A DNA stretch of 43,930 nt from Purshia tridentata (lineage: Eukaryota > Streptophyta > Magnoliopsida > Rosales > Rosaceae), in assembly GCA_003254885.1 (NCBI GenBank), contig QANT01008270.1, forward strand, positions 1-43,930, read 5' to 3'. The first letter of the stretch is position 1. Every line of letters begins with the position of its first letter. A program made the translations under genes and the position numbers. The notes under the pieces are model-generated. The model was given only the letters and a program-made list of their open reading frames with translations, searched no databases and had not been told where the DNA came from. This document shows positions 22,501-31,566 of this stretch, piece by piece.

Positions 22501-23195
22501 GAGGAGGTTGATTGATTTTGCGGCGAGCATCAAAATATGGGTTTTGTATTCTACAATATTGAGAAAGATGAGAGTTAAAAACCTTGATAATCAAACTGAT
22601 ATATATATATATATATATATATATAATCATCAAGTAGAACTACTCCTGACAATGTGACAAACACTCATTGGCGTGGGATCAGGACGATCAATTGGGCTTC
22701 CATATTGTATTTGGGCATCTATGTTGTATTGGGCCTCTCTATATATGTTTGTATTGGACTTCAATTGGGCCATACTTGTGTGTAAAAGTCCTATATTTGG
22801 GCAATTGTAAGGAAAATGACTCTCGATCATCTATAAATAGAAACCCTTACCCACATAGAAAAGAATCTCTCATCTCTCCCTCATATTTCCACTCTCCCAT
22901 CTTTAGACCTAGCTCTTATTTTCTCTATAGAACTCTTATACTTCGTTTTTACAATATAACACATTCATTCATAATGAAAAAAACCAAAGACCAAGTGGAG
23001 GTAGCCCGATCATATGGATCATGGTGAACCACTATACATCAGGTGTTTATTATGTGTTTGTCTAATCCACCATCGATTCAAATTGTGTAACAATAAGGAG
23101 GTTGATTGATTTTGCGGTGAGAATCAAGATATGGGTTATGTATTCTACATTATTGAGAAAGATGATAGTTAAAAACCTTGAAGAACATAATAAGG
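22501..23195. repeat. ~97-bp direct repeat on both sides of a solo-LTR-like block
   Basis: The sequence at 22502-22600, beginning AGGAGGTTGATTGATTTTGC, recurs at 23096-23193 with a few differences. Both copies contain GAGAAAGATGA and AGTTAAAAACCTTGA. At about 97 bp they are far too long for an integrase target duplication, so the flanks were duplicated by another route. A TA run (22600-22624) follows the left copy. Confidence 0.8.
22653..23092 (+). mobile_element. Solo LTR-like sequence, probably Copia-type
   Basis: It begins TGTGACAAACACTC and ends GTGTAACA. Inside are TATAAATAG (22832-22840), a CT-rich transcribed-leader-like zone (22866-22950), and AGTGGAGGTAGCC (22995) with GGTGAACCAC (23024). 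The pairing of GTGGA-GTAGCC with GTGAACCAC is a familiar signature near the 3' end of plant Copia LTRs. No 5-bp target duplication is evident (GACAA against ATAAG) and no internal domain follows. Exact ends are uncertain. Confidence 0.55.
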
Positions 23196-23544
23196 GTAAA
23201 ATTGGGAATTCAAGTAATTAAAAGATATAAAAATAAAAAATAATAATAAAACTTAGAAAAATTTATGATATTAATTAGGTGTTGTAAGGATCTTAACTAA
23301 TAATGTGGGATTCACATAACAGCCAAAAATGTAATCTTCTTGCCTAATGCCATCAGAATCCAAAGGGGGGTGTTTGGTCAAATATTCGAAACACACTTTA
23401 GTAGGAGAAGCCGATTGGTTTATGTTGACACCAACGTTTACTTATGATATTAGGACGTTTACTTATGATATTAGGACGTCTATGGATTCGAATATTGACC
23501 AACGTTTACTTTAATATGTTGCTAAAATACCAACAAATTTCAGG

Positions 23545-23690
23545 GGGTTAATTACATTTTTGGTCCTTGTATTTTACACGAAAAACAAATTTAGTCTTTG
23601 TGGTTTCAAAATTCCAATTTTGATCCTTGGGTTTTCGTTTATTAACAATTTTGGTCCTTCAGTGGTATTTTGCAAATTACATGTATTTAT
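23545..23690. mobile_element. Mutator-like MITE end
   Basis: GGTTAATTACATTTTTGGTC opens a segment with repeated TTTGGTCCTT, TTTAGTCTTTG and TTTTGATCCTTG words, a well-known pattern in dicot MITEs ending GGNTTAATTNC. No matching opposite terminus is clear within the next few hundred bases, so it is called as a fragment. Confidence 0.45.
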
Positions 23691-25509
23691 CTATATATAT
23701 AAAGCCAGAAGGAGAGTAAAATGGTTAAATTTATGAATTTCAAAAATGTCCCACTTAAAAAATAGGTATTCATAATATTATTTATTANGCTGTAATCAAC
23801 CTCCAAAAAATGGGGAGACAATCGAAAAATTCTCTCAGTAAGGACAAATAAGAAAATGACGTAATAATTTTCTTTTAAAAAATTTACAGCTAGATGACAT
23901 GATATTATAATATATCTAATTTATTGATGTGAACAAAAGTCAAAAGCAGCGCTAGCAAAAATGAAGAAGATTTTAATTAAAAATTGTCCCGTTTAGTTCA
24001 AATTTTGAAGTTATAAGGATAAAAAATCAATTATACCAAAGTAAACATGAGAATAGAAATAAAAAAATAATTTCTTGTTTACTTCTCTAGGAATACCAAA
24101 AACACAGCAAAGAAAATTTCACATTCTCTTACCCCCTAAAATTGTAAATGAATTGATTTCCCACGAAACCAATTCCATAAACCAAAGGGGTCTTTGAAGT
24201 TCTAGTCTTCGTTAAAACACATGTGGGCTCAACGTTCGAAATACCCGACTATGTCTATACTTTATGAGTTGCATTTAGTGGGCCTAATAAATTGCTTATA
24301 CAAGGTTATATTGAAAATATAGTTTTAGAGGCCGGTCCATTATATAGTGTTTATATTAAATCCCTTATTTATTTTAGGCTTATATATTTGCATATTTATT
24401 CTCTAAAATTAAAGTTTCGTCTCATTCTATCTTCTAAATATTTATTGTCAAAATTTACCCGGCTCCTATATTATTTCAAATTTACTCATTAATGCACTCT
24501 ATTTTTCTTAGAAGGAAAATAAATTAAGACACAAACCATAATTTTGTGTCGTAAATTATGGAGTTGGGAACCAAGACCCATACGCGATCAAAAGATAGAA
24601 CTGGGAAAACAGCGTAGGGAGCCAATGGAACCCACACTTAATTTAGAGGAGTTTGGGAAGGCTTGTTCGTAAATTTCTTGCTTATTTTCTTTCAAAGTTT
24701 AGTCCTTCAAATTATGGAATGTTTTTTGCATAACTTTCAAATAGAAATCTTATCTAGGCCCTTAAAATAGGATGCGTTGGGCCGAACACCCGAAAGGATG
24801 GTCCAGACCCTTCCCAGTTCCAAGAGTTTCTGTTAATCAAATTTATTCAATCTGACCAGGGCTGGCCCTACTTAAGAGCCTAGAAACCTTCAAAATGTAT
24901 CAGTCCCATATTTTCCTTCAAAATGGACCGTTGTTGGGCCATTTTGGCCCTCCTTTATTTAATTTTAAATAAGATTGAATTCAGAATCAATTTTTATTTT
25001 TTGGTAGGAATTTAGAATCAATAATCAGATCCTTACAAAGTTACACCATCCTTACTATATTGAATTAAATTCTATAAATATAAAAAAAAATGGCACACAT
25101 CAAAAATATAGTATTATAGCACTTCATTGCCACTTTCTCAAAATATTATTTAATTTAAATTTATTAATTATAGGACCATAGTAAATTTAATGCTAGCTTA
25201 ATTTCATTTATTCATATCATTATTGGTTAGTTTCCCAAGTTCCAAAATTTTCACTAATTCTCTATGTTGAAAGGAAGAGTGTAAGACAATCTGTAAACTC
25301 AAATTTTTTTAAACTCTTACAGGGGTGAAAAGAGACCTAAATTTTCTTGATACATTTAGTTTTCAAGTGATTGTACCAATTTGAAATTTACCTCAAGGTT
25401 CTATATCTCATAAGAGAGTAAGCGGTGAGGGCTTTCCTCATTACCCAACAAAACTATAGTATAGGCATGCAAAATTAAATTAATTAAATTTCTCATTGAC
25501 TTCACTATT
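23691..25509. other. Gene-less AT-rich stretch
   Basis: No gene recognised. CAGGGCTGGCCCTACTTAAG near 24857 resembles a hAT-type terminus, but its partner is not seen. A 21-bp exact tandem repeat starting ACGTTTACTTATG (23434 and 23455) lies just upstream of the stretch. One N occurs at 23788. Confidence 0.45.
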
Positions 25510-25662
25510 TTTGATTTGTAATTCAAATGGTCTATTAAGAGTTGCATGTAATGTATTTTTGAGTTAAAGAATGAAGCTCCACTTTTCATAAATAATAATT
25601 ACAAATTGTCATATAACCAAACAAAATATTAAACGAATTTCAAATTATGTAATAAAAGAAAA

Positions 25663-26208
25663 TTAATCTACATCGATCGATATTTCTTTTTTTTTCATTC
25701 GAACTTGAGACCTCTTACGCAATCCAGAAAGTTGTTCTTCCCACACTTCTCTTCGGTACACAGATCTCTTAACCTCATCCATAGAGAAACCGTCGAATCC
25801 AAACTCCCTTGAGTTGACCAAACCCAACTGGTAATCATACCTTTCACGCGAAATAGGGTCGGAAAGTGTTTCATATGCCTCTTGAAGCTCAATGAATTTT
25901 CTTGTAGACTCCTCTTTTGCTGAGGTAGGGCAAACATCAGGGTGGTATTGACGAGCCATGCTTCTGTAGGCCTTCTTTATCTCATGCAACCCCAAATTTT
26001 GAATATTATTCTCAGAACCAAGACAGAGTACCTCGTAAAAGTTGTTGGCCTTCTTTTTGTGCATTGCCAACCCACCATGATCAGCTGCTACTCTACATGA
26101 AATAGTTTGGAGCCTATAACAATTATGATCTTTTTGCTTTGGCTTCGCTTTGTGTAGCCTTGGCACTATCTTTGCTATAGTGGGATTAATTTGCAAGGAG
26201 ATTTCCAT
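25663..26208 (-). CDS. J-domain protein A, chloroplast DnaJ20-like
   Basis: An intronless 181-residue protein. The J domain spans about 56-128: NNFYEVLCLG, KKAYRSMARQYHPDV with the catalytic His-Pro-Asp at 89-91, then FIELQEAYETLSDP and RYDYQLGL. There is no Gly/Phe-rich, zinc-finger or C-terminal substrate domain, so it is a type III J protein. The N-terminal ~50 residues are rich in basic, Ser and Thr residues with few acids, as in plastid transit peptides; the tail is basic (GLRKRSQVRMKKK). In Arabidopsis the closest type is J20/DJC26, which recruits stromal Hsp70 to deoxyxylulose-5-phosphate synthase; that role is inferred here. The start is the first ATG in frame after the GA repeat, matching its paralogue at 29100-29633. 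Confidence 0.9.
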   Translation of the reverse strand: MEISLQINPTIAKIVPRLHKAKPKQKDHNCYRLQTISCRVAADHGGLAMHKKKANNFYEVLCLGSENNIQNLGLHEIKKAYRSMARQYHPDVCPTSAKEESTRKFIELQEAYETLSDPISRERYDYQLGLVNSREFGFDGFSMDEVKRSVYRREVWEEQLSGLRKRSQVRMKKKEISIDVD

Positions 26209-26228
26209 GTCTGTGTGTCTCAGACACA

Positions 26229-26258
26229 GAGAGAGAGAGAGAGAGTGTGTGTGTGTGT
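26229..26258. repeat. GA/GT microsatellite in the leader of J-domain gene A
   Basis: GAGAGAGAGAGAGAGA followed by GTGTGTGTGTGTG lies 20-50 bp upstream of the ATG, hence a CT/CA run in the predicted 5' leader. A TATATATA run near 26298-26306 is a candidate TATA box about 90 bp upstream of the start. The paralogue has a shorter GA run (29651-29663) at the same place. Confidence 0.6.
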
Positions 26259-26537
26259 ATAGAAGACTTGAGGACAGCCTTGGTAGCTACGAATGTGTAT
26301 ATATATTGTAACATTAGGTGGGTTAGATTGTTTTTCTTAATGAAGACCGTTAAATGAGAAATTTGGAAGTAAGTTTATGTCGTCATTGTCTTTGGTGCGG
26401 TGTCTCCTCGTAAATCTAGCTAGTATCGATTGACCACATCTCATCTCATCGATAACGCTTATAAAATAAGTTTGTTTTCTTATCGAATACAATTCATGGT
26501 CCAGCCTACGCGGTTATCCTTAGTTCTTAGTCTATAT

Positions 26538-26890
26538 TAAAGAAATTTATGCATTCATTTTAAAATTAATTGGCTATGGAATAAGTAGTTTAAAATTTTA
26601 TAAGCTACTATATATGTAAAGTTTCACATTTTTTATGTGGGATCTTAATTTCTAGCTCTCAACACCCCCACACGTGTAGTATTACTGAAACCTAACATAT
26701 AGACAATTCATATTGAGTAACGTGAGTGCATATGTGGTTATTGGACCTAACACGTGGATAGCATGCTCTGATTATATAAAGAAATTTAAAAATTCATTCC
26801 AAAACTAATTAGCAATAGTAGAAGTAGTTCAAACCCTTTTAAATCACTATACAAAGCCTCATATTTGCGATGAGGATCTTTCTCTCAACA
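26538..26890 (-). mobile_element. Complete TRIM retrotransposon with target duplication
   Basis: Read on the minus strand: target copy ATATA (26895-26891); 5' LTR 26890-26777 (114 bp, TGTTGAGAG to TTTCTTTA); primer-binding site TATAATCAGAGC (26776-26765, against TGGTATCAGAGC); internal sequence with TATCCACGTG and CAATATGAATTG; purine tract GTGGGGG ending at 26665; 3' LTR 26664-26538 (127 bp) starting TGTTGAGAG; target copy ATATA (26537-26533). The 353-bp element is non-coding and must be mobilised in trans. The LTRs differ at many positions, so insertion is not recent. It lies about 330 bp upstream of J-domain gene A and is absent from unit B. Confidence 0.85.
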
Positions 26891-27860
26891 TATATAACCT
26901 TAATATAATGTGATATATATACTTATAATATAAGTGAATGCATGTTATCAATATTATATCCTACAAGGATTATGCAACTTATATCGTCCACGTACCATAT
27001 TATAACATGTAAATTGATTAAACTATATGACAGTATTACGGTTATACATAATGATCTGTTGCAGCATAGTTATTAAAAATTGGTCACAATTACATATATA
27101 ACAAAATAATTTTCAATGTGGTTGATGATAAAATGATCTTTAAAGAGGAATTTAAAAGTTGAACGGCTGCAATAATAAAACTAAACTGCGGAATTGAATA
27201 ATAAATTAAAAGAAGGGAGGAGAATGTTTCTCGTTAAAATTGCACGTGTATTCTCTCTGCCGGCCTGAAAATTTCCTCAATCTTTTAATTCGTTCTTAGT
27301 AATATTGCTCTAATTAACATCAGCAACACTTTCGACGAACCTTCTACAGATGTTCATCTTAAAATAATATAAACTCCATGTAATTTTTATATCGTAGGCC
27401 GTACGTTCATTATCATAAGATATTATATAGTTAATTAATTAATTATCCCAACTTTTCTAATTACCGGCGGCGATGCTGGTCATAGGTCAACCTGCTGGCA
27501 CATAGCATTTATTTTTCTCTATATTCTTAGCCGACAATAGATTCAATGGACCAAACAAAAATGAAGATTTCGATGTATTGATTTATTCTAACACACTAAT
27601 TAATGGGCCCAATCCAGAACACAGATAAGACTAAGAGATTCTTTAAAACATTTAAACAGAATTTTTTTCCTGTTTTTGCTTACTAATTGTCCATAAAAAC
27701 TGCTAAATTTTGTTTTCTAGGCATAAAACCTTAGCATTGATCCACAGGACACAGGACAATCACCACATATATGGTGGCATGCAGATTATCAACTAATTAA
27801 GCAGCTCACCTTAATTACCAAATATTTCTTAAACTTTTTAATAGCTTAAAACTTAAAAGA

Positions 27861-28519
27861 TTTTGTTATCTTTATATTGCTATTCTGGAATATAAATTTG
27901 ACAAAAGCATTTTTATATTGCTTACTCTTTTCTTTTTCTATTACATATTGCTATTTTTGTAGCTCATATGTATGCAATTCAAGTAATTAAAATTATAAGG
28001 AAGGGCAAAATATTAATGAGTTACAATAGGAGCTGACGAAGCAATCATATTTTTAAACTATATTAGTTAATCACATTATATATGGTAGATAGTTACAAGA
28101 ACTATAGAATTACTCACAATAAATTCAAGTTCAACCCCTCAAATAAAAAAAAAATCATATTATTTCTGTACGTGAGGTCCACTTGCTACATAAACTATTG
28201 TGGTGGGTCGACAATTATTAATAAAAATACATTATTCTTGACAAAATATCAAACTAAATGTGTTTCAAAAAGATGATTTGTCACTGTAGCATTACTTATT
28301 GAAGAATATGAGCGATTCTCTGTTGCAAAATGTAAAAGTACGGAATTTTTGCAGAATGTAAACTTAAAATAGGAACAATTACTTGTAAGTTATAAAATGA
28401 GTAAACCAAAGTGTTTTCATACCCTGAAAAAATAAACCTAGGTGTCTTTTTGCAACCATAAGAGTTGAACATGCAAAAGACGATTGTGTTTACACAGTTA
28501 CCCTTTTACAACCGGTCTA
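27861..28519. other. Spacer between duplication units, gene-less
   Basis: No coding sequence supported; a 64-residue open frame at 28082 has no recognisable feature. The sequence is AT-rich and not found in either duplication unit. Confidence 0.45.
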
Positions 28520-28711
28520 GGCTATCTTTGATTTGTAATCCAAATGGTTTATTAAGAGTTGTAATGTACTTTTGAGATGCTGATCCAAATTCATCATGGG
28601 AATAAATTAAGAATGACCTCTAGTTTTCATAAATAATTACAAATGATAATATAACTAAACAAAATATTAAAAGACGTACCTAATGATAAAATAAGAGTTA
28701 ATCTAAAAAGA

Positions 28712-29096
28712 CAATACTTGGGTCACACCTAAGGGATACTTACAAGTCATCTTAATCAAAATTTTTCATTTTTTAGATCACTTATTAAAGATCATCTCTG
28801 TAAAAGATCAACTCAATCAGAAATCAATGGTTATATAAATGTTATCGAATAAATAGAATAAATGAACGATTTGGTCAAGAAACCGCTCTTTAAATACAAA
28901 CTGTCTATTTGTTCTATTCATTCTATAACATTTATATAACTAATTGAGTTTCAATTGAGTTTATTTTTTGGAGAAATATATTTAATAGATAATCCAAAAA
29001 AGAATGGTTCTAATCTTAAACCTGTACTATTGAAAAAGCATTTTTAGAGGGTAGTGTGACCTGCAGAAACCGGTAGGTGTGATCCAAGCATTTTCC
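28712..29096. mobile_element. MITE inserted at the stop codon of J-domain gene B
   Basis: The 12-bp direct repeat AATCTAAAAAGA flanks the element at 28700-28711 and 29097-29108; its inner 9 bp fit a Mutator-type duplication. The ends are inverted repeats: CAATACTTGGGTCACACC on the left, and GGAAAATGCTTGGATCACAC on the other strand at the right. The interior is also nearly palindromic (TTATATAAATGTTAT at 28832 against ATAACATTTATATAA at 28925). It is absent from unit A. Confidence 0.8.
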
Positions 29097-29099
29097 AAT

Positions 29100-29633
29100 C
29101 TAAAAAGATTCATGTTTCTTCTTTTTCATCCGTACTTGAGACTTCTTACGCAATCCAGAAAGTTGTTCTTCCCACACTTCCCTTGGATGTATGGATATCT
29201 TTACCTCATCATCGGCCCCAAACTTGCTTGAGTCGACCAAACCCAAGTTGTAATCGTACTTTTGACGTAAAATTGGGTCTGAAAGTGTTTCATATGCCTT
29301 TTGAAGCTCAATGAATTTTCTTGTAGACTCCTCTTTCGCTGAGGTAGGCCAAACATCAGGGTGGTATTGACGAGCCATGCTTCTGTAGGCCTTCTTTATC
29401 TCATGCAACCCCACATTTTGAATATTATTCTCGGTACCAAGACAGAGTACCTCATAGAAGTTGTTGAGCTTCTTTTTTTGCATTGCCAACCCACCATGAT
29501 CTTCTGCTGCATTACATGAAATAGTACTTCCAAGCTTATAATTTTTATGAGCTTTTAGCTTTGAGTACTTCACTTTGGTCAGCCTTGGGGCCATATTTGC
29601 TATATTGGTATTCATTTGCAAGGAGATTTCCAT
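29100..29633 (-). CDS. J-domain protein B, chloroplast DnaJ20-like (tandem paralogue)
   Basis: An intronless 177-residue protein. The J domain is about 58-130 with His-Pro-Asp at 91-93 (MARQYHPDVWPTSAKEE), then FIELQKAYETLSDP and YDYNLGL. It is collinear with protein A, and the block around the His-Pro-Asp motif is almost identical. Differences cluster in the N-terminal transit-like region and after the J domain (SSKFGADDEVK). The frame stays open 55 codons further upstream, but the ATG at 29633 (MEISLQMN) aligns with gene A's start and follows a GA-rich leader. The C-terminus ends KKKKHESF; its TAG stop lies inside the target duplication of the adjacent MITE. Likely plastid Hsp70 co-chaperone; the client is unknown. 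Confidence 0.88.
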   Translation of the reverse strand: MEISLQMNTNIANMAPRLTKVKYSKLKAHKNYKLGSTISCNAAEDHGGLAMQKKKLNNFYEVLCLGTENNIQNVGLHEIKKAYRSMARQYHPDVWPTSAKEESTRKFIELQKAYETLSDPILRQKYDYNLGLVDSSKFGADDEVKISIHPREVWEEQLSGLRKKSQVRMKKKKHESF

Positions 29634-29783
29634 GTCTGTGTCACAGAGACAGAGAGAGAGAGAGCTAATATAGAAAAGTTGAGGAGCTAGCCTTGCTACA
29701 GATGTGTGTACAACTGTACATCTTGTAATAATATGCGGGTTAGATTTTTTTCTTAATAAGACCGTTGAATGAGACTTTTGGAA

Positions 29784-29996
29784 GTAAGTTGATGTCATAT
29801 TTGTCTTAGTAGGTGTCTTAGTAGGTGTTTCCTCGCGATTCTAGCCAGTCTTTATTGACCATATATATATATATATATATATATATAAGTAAGTTGATGT
29901 CATATTTGTCTTAGTAGGTGTTTCCTCGCGATTCTAGCCAGTAGGTGTTTCCTCGCGATTCTAGCCAGTCTTTATTGACCATATATATATATATCT
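29784..29996. repeat. Nested tandem duplications with AT runs upstream of J-domain gene B
   Basis: AGTAAGTTGATGTCATATTT occurs at 29783 and 29887. GTTTCCTCGCGATTCTAGCC occurs at 29827, 29919 and 29947, and TCTTTATTGACCATATATAT twice, each leading into an AT run. Unit A has a single diverged copy (26364-26440). The rearrangement therefore followed the segmental duplication. It lies 150-360 bp upstream of the start codon. Confidence 0.85.
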
Positions 29997-31290
29997 CATC
30001 TATAATGCTTATAATAACTTTGTTGAGAAGATTATAGTAATAATTCTCGAATTTTACTTTGAATATCTTATTGGTTCATAAATTTGTTTTTTAAGCAACA
30101 CTTTCTACGAAAATTTCTACAAATAGAACTAAATTTACCCTAGAAATGTTCATCTGTATGTGATCTTTATAGTTTTTTTTTATGTTTTGGCCTGGCTACG
30201 TAATCTTTATAGTTTATATTATAAGCCGAACGTTCATTATCAAAGCATATTATACAGTTAATTAAGCCCAACAAATCCAAATTACTAGCGTCCATGCTGG
30301 TCATTGGTCAACCTAGCTGCTGGCACATAGAATTCAATAATTTTTCTAGATTTTTATCCGACAATGGATTCAATGGACCAATCCATTCTGAAAGATTTCG
30401 ATGTATTTATTTATTTATGAATAATGTTTGGATACTAAATTTATATCTCAAATTTAGATCTTAAATAATGTAGTAATGTATGTACATATTTCTTATATAT
30501 AGATGAGTTTAAAGTGAACTCTAATATGGATCTACGAGACATTACCATATATATAAATATGATAGAAATTTAAATTTCTTAATGTCACTCTTTATTTACA
30601 TTTAACACGGATGGTAATTTTATTTAAATTAAATAACCAATTTGGGTTCAGAACAAAAATAACAAATGAAAAACAACCAATTTTTTACTACCTTTGTATC
30701 TGTCCAGTACTGCACCAAGTCCAACCAAAGGGCCCAACCCAGAACACAGATAAGACTTGCTTTTCTCTTTTTTCTTTCTTCTTGTTTTATATTCAAACGC
30801 ATATATATAAGACTTGGAGATATTCTGAGGCTTGCTAATCGCCTCCACGTGTCAGAACACGCAGGGACCTTTCTTAAAAAGCTAACCCATTTGAAAAAAT
30901 AAATACATAAATTTGAAGTTTTTGCAGGTTTGCTAATCTAATACTACCTTTTGCAGTTTTTTTAAATTTTCAATGTTTCCAAATTAAATTTTCAGGCTTT
31001 GCCAGCAGAGTTTGACACATGGGGGCGATTTTGCTAACTGCCATTAACAAACCTCATTCTTTATAACATATTAACATCTACTAGATTTGTTTTCTTTCTT
31101 ATTTTGTTTATAATTGATCCATTAAAGATGCAAAATTTTCTTTTCTAGGCATAAAACCGTAGCATTGATCACAAGACAGTCCAACCACACCACATGGTAT
31201 GTGGATTATCGACTAAGCATTTCAGCTTGCCAAATATTTCTTTACTCAATAGCTTAAAGGATTATGTTTCAGCATTCAAAACTAATACTT

Positions 31291-31566
31291 TCATTTTTTT
31301 TCTTTTTTTTGGGGGAAGCAAACAAAGAATTCATTAAACTGAAATGAAGGTTACAGGGCAATCTCTGACAATAGCCCATAAGCCAACTAGGTCCTTCATC
31401 AAACCCAAAAAAAACCCATATAACATGTAAATTAAAACGAGCTAAATTATGAACAACTCGATTACACTCTTTTAGTCTAAAATTAATAGATACTGATTAA
31501 AAGTTGCCAAAAACAATTTTATCACATACACAAGAATCTTCCCTCAGCTGCTAGGCAATCGCCATC
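31291..31566 (-). pseudogene. LINE/RNase H-domain 3' remnant with poly-A tail
   Basis: On the minus strand from about 31493 one open frame reads INFRLKECNRVVHNLARFN, then DEGPSWLMGYCQ and FSLMNSLFASPQ, and runs into poly-A (31291-31312). R-x-x-N-x-x-x-H-x-L-A-R followed by GPSWL is the C-terminal signature of the plant RNase H-like domain (RVT_3) found at the end of L1-type LINE polyproteins and their relatives. Upstream, DGDCLA at 31566 fits the EGDC motif of the same domain, but stops and about 20 missing residues separate the two. The LTR-like sequence cuts the copy at 31566. Confidence 0.65.

Larger units (their letters stand above)
25510..27860. repeat. Segmental duplication, unit A (contains J-domain gene A)
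   Basis: Unit A matches unit B (28520-31265) in the same order: GATTTGTAATTCAAATGG (25514 against 28530), the J-domain gene, CGTTCATTATCA (27402 against 30229), GATGCTGGTCAT-GGTCAACCT (27471 against 30292), GATTTCGATGTATTGATTTAT (27567 against 30394), GAACACAGATAAGACT (27617 against 30741) and CTAGGCATAAAACC-TAGCATTGATC (27717 against 31145). Both flanks are diverged with several indels, so the duplication is old. Sequence from about 26480 to 27290, including a TRIM, is absent from unit B. Confidence 0.85.
28520..31265. repeat. Segmental duplication, unit B (contains J-domain gene B)
   Basis: Partner of unit A (25510-27860), same orientation. Unit B carries its own additions: a MITE at 28712-29096, a rearranged AT-rich promoter block at 29784-29996, and about 300 bp (30420-30720) not present in unit A. 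It ends close to the poly-A tail of the LINE remnant at 31291. Confidence 0.85.

Noticed and set aside
29634-29798. 55-residue upstream extension of J-domain protein B
   Set aside because: The paralogue starts at the equivalent of 29633, and the extension covers the GA-rich leader and promoter sequence; no targeting-like composition.
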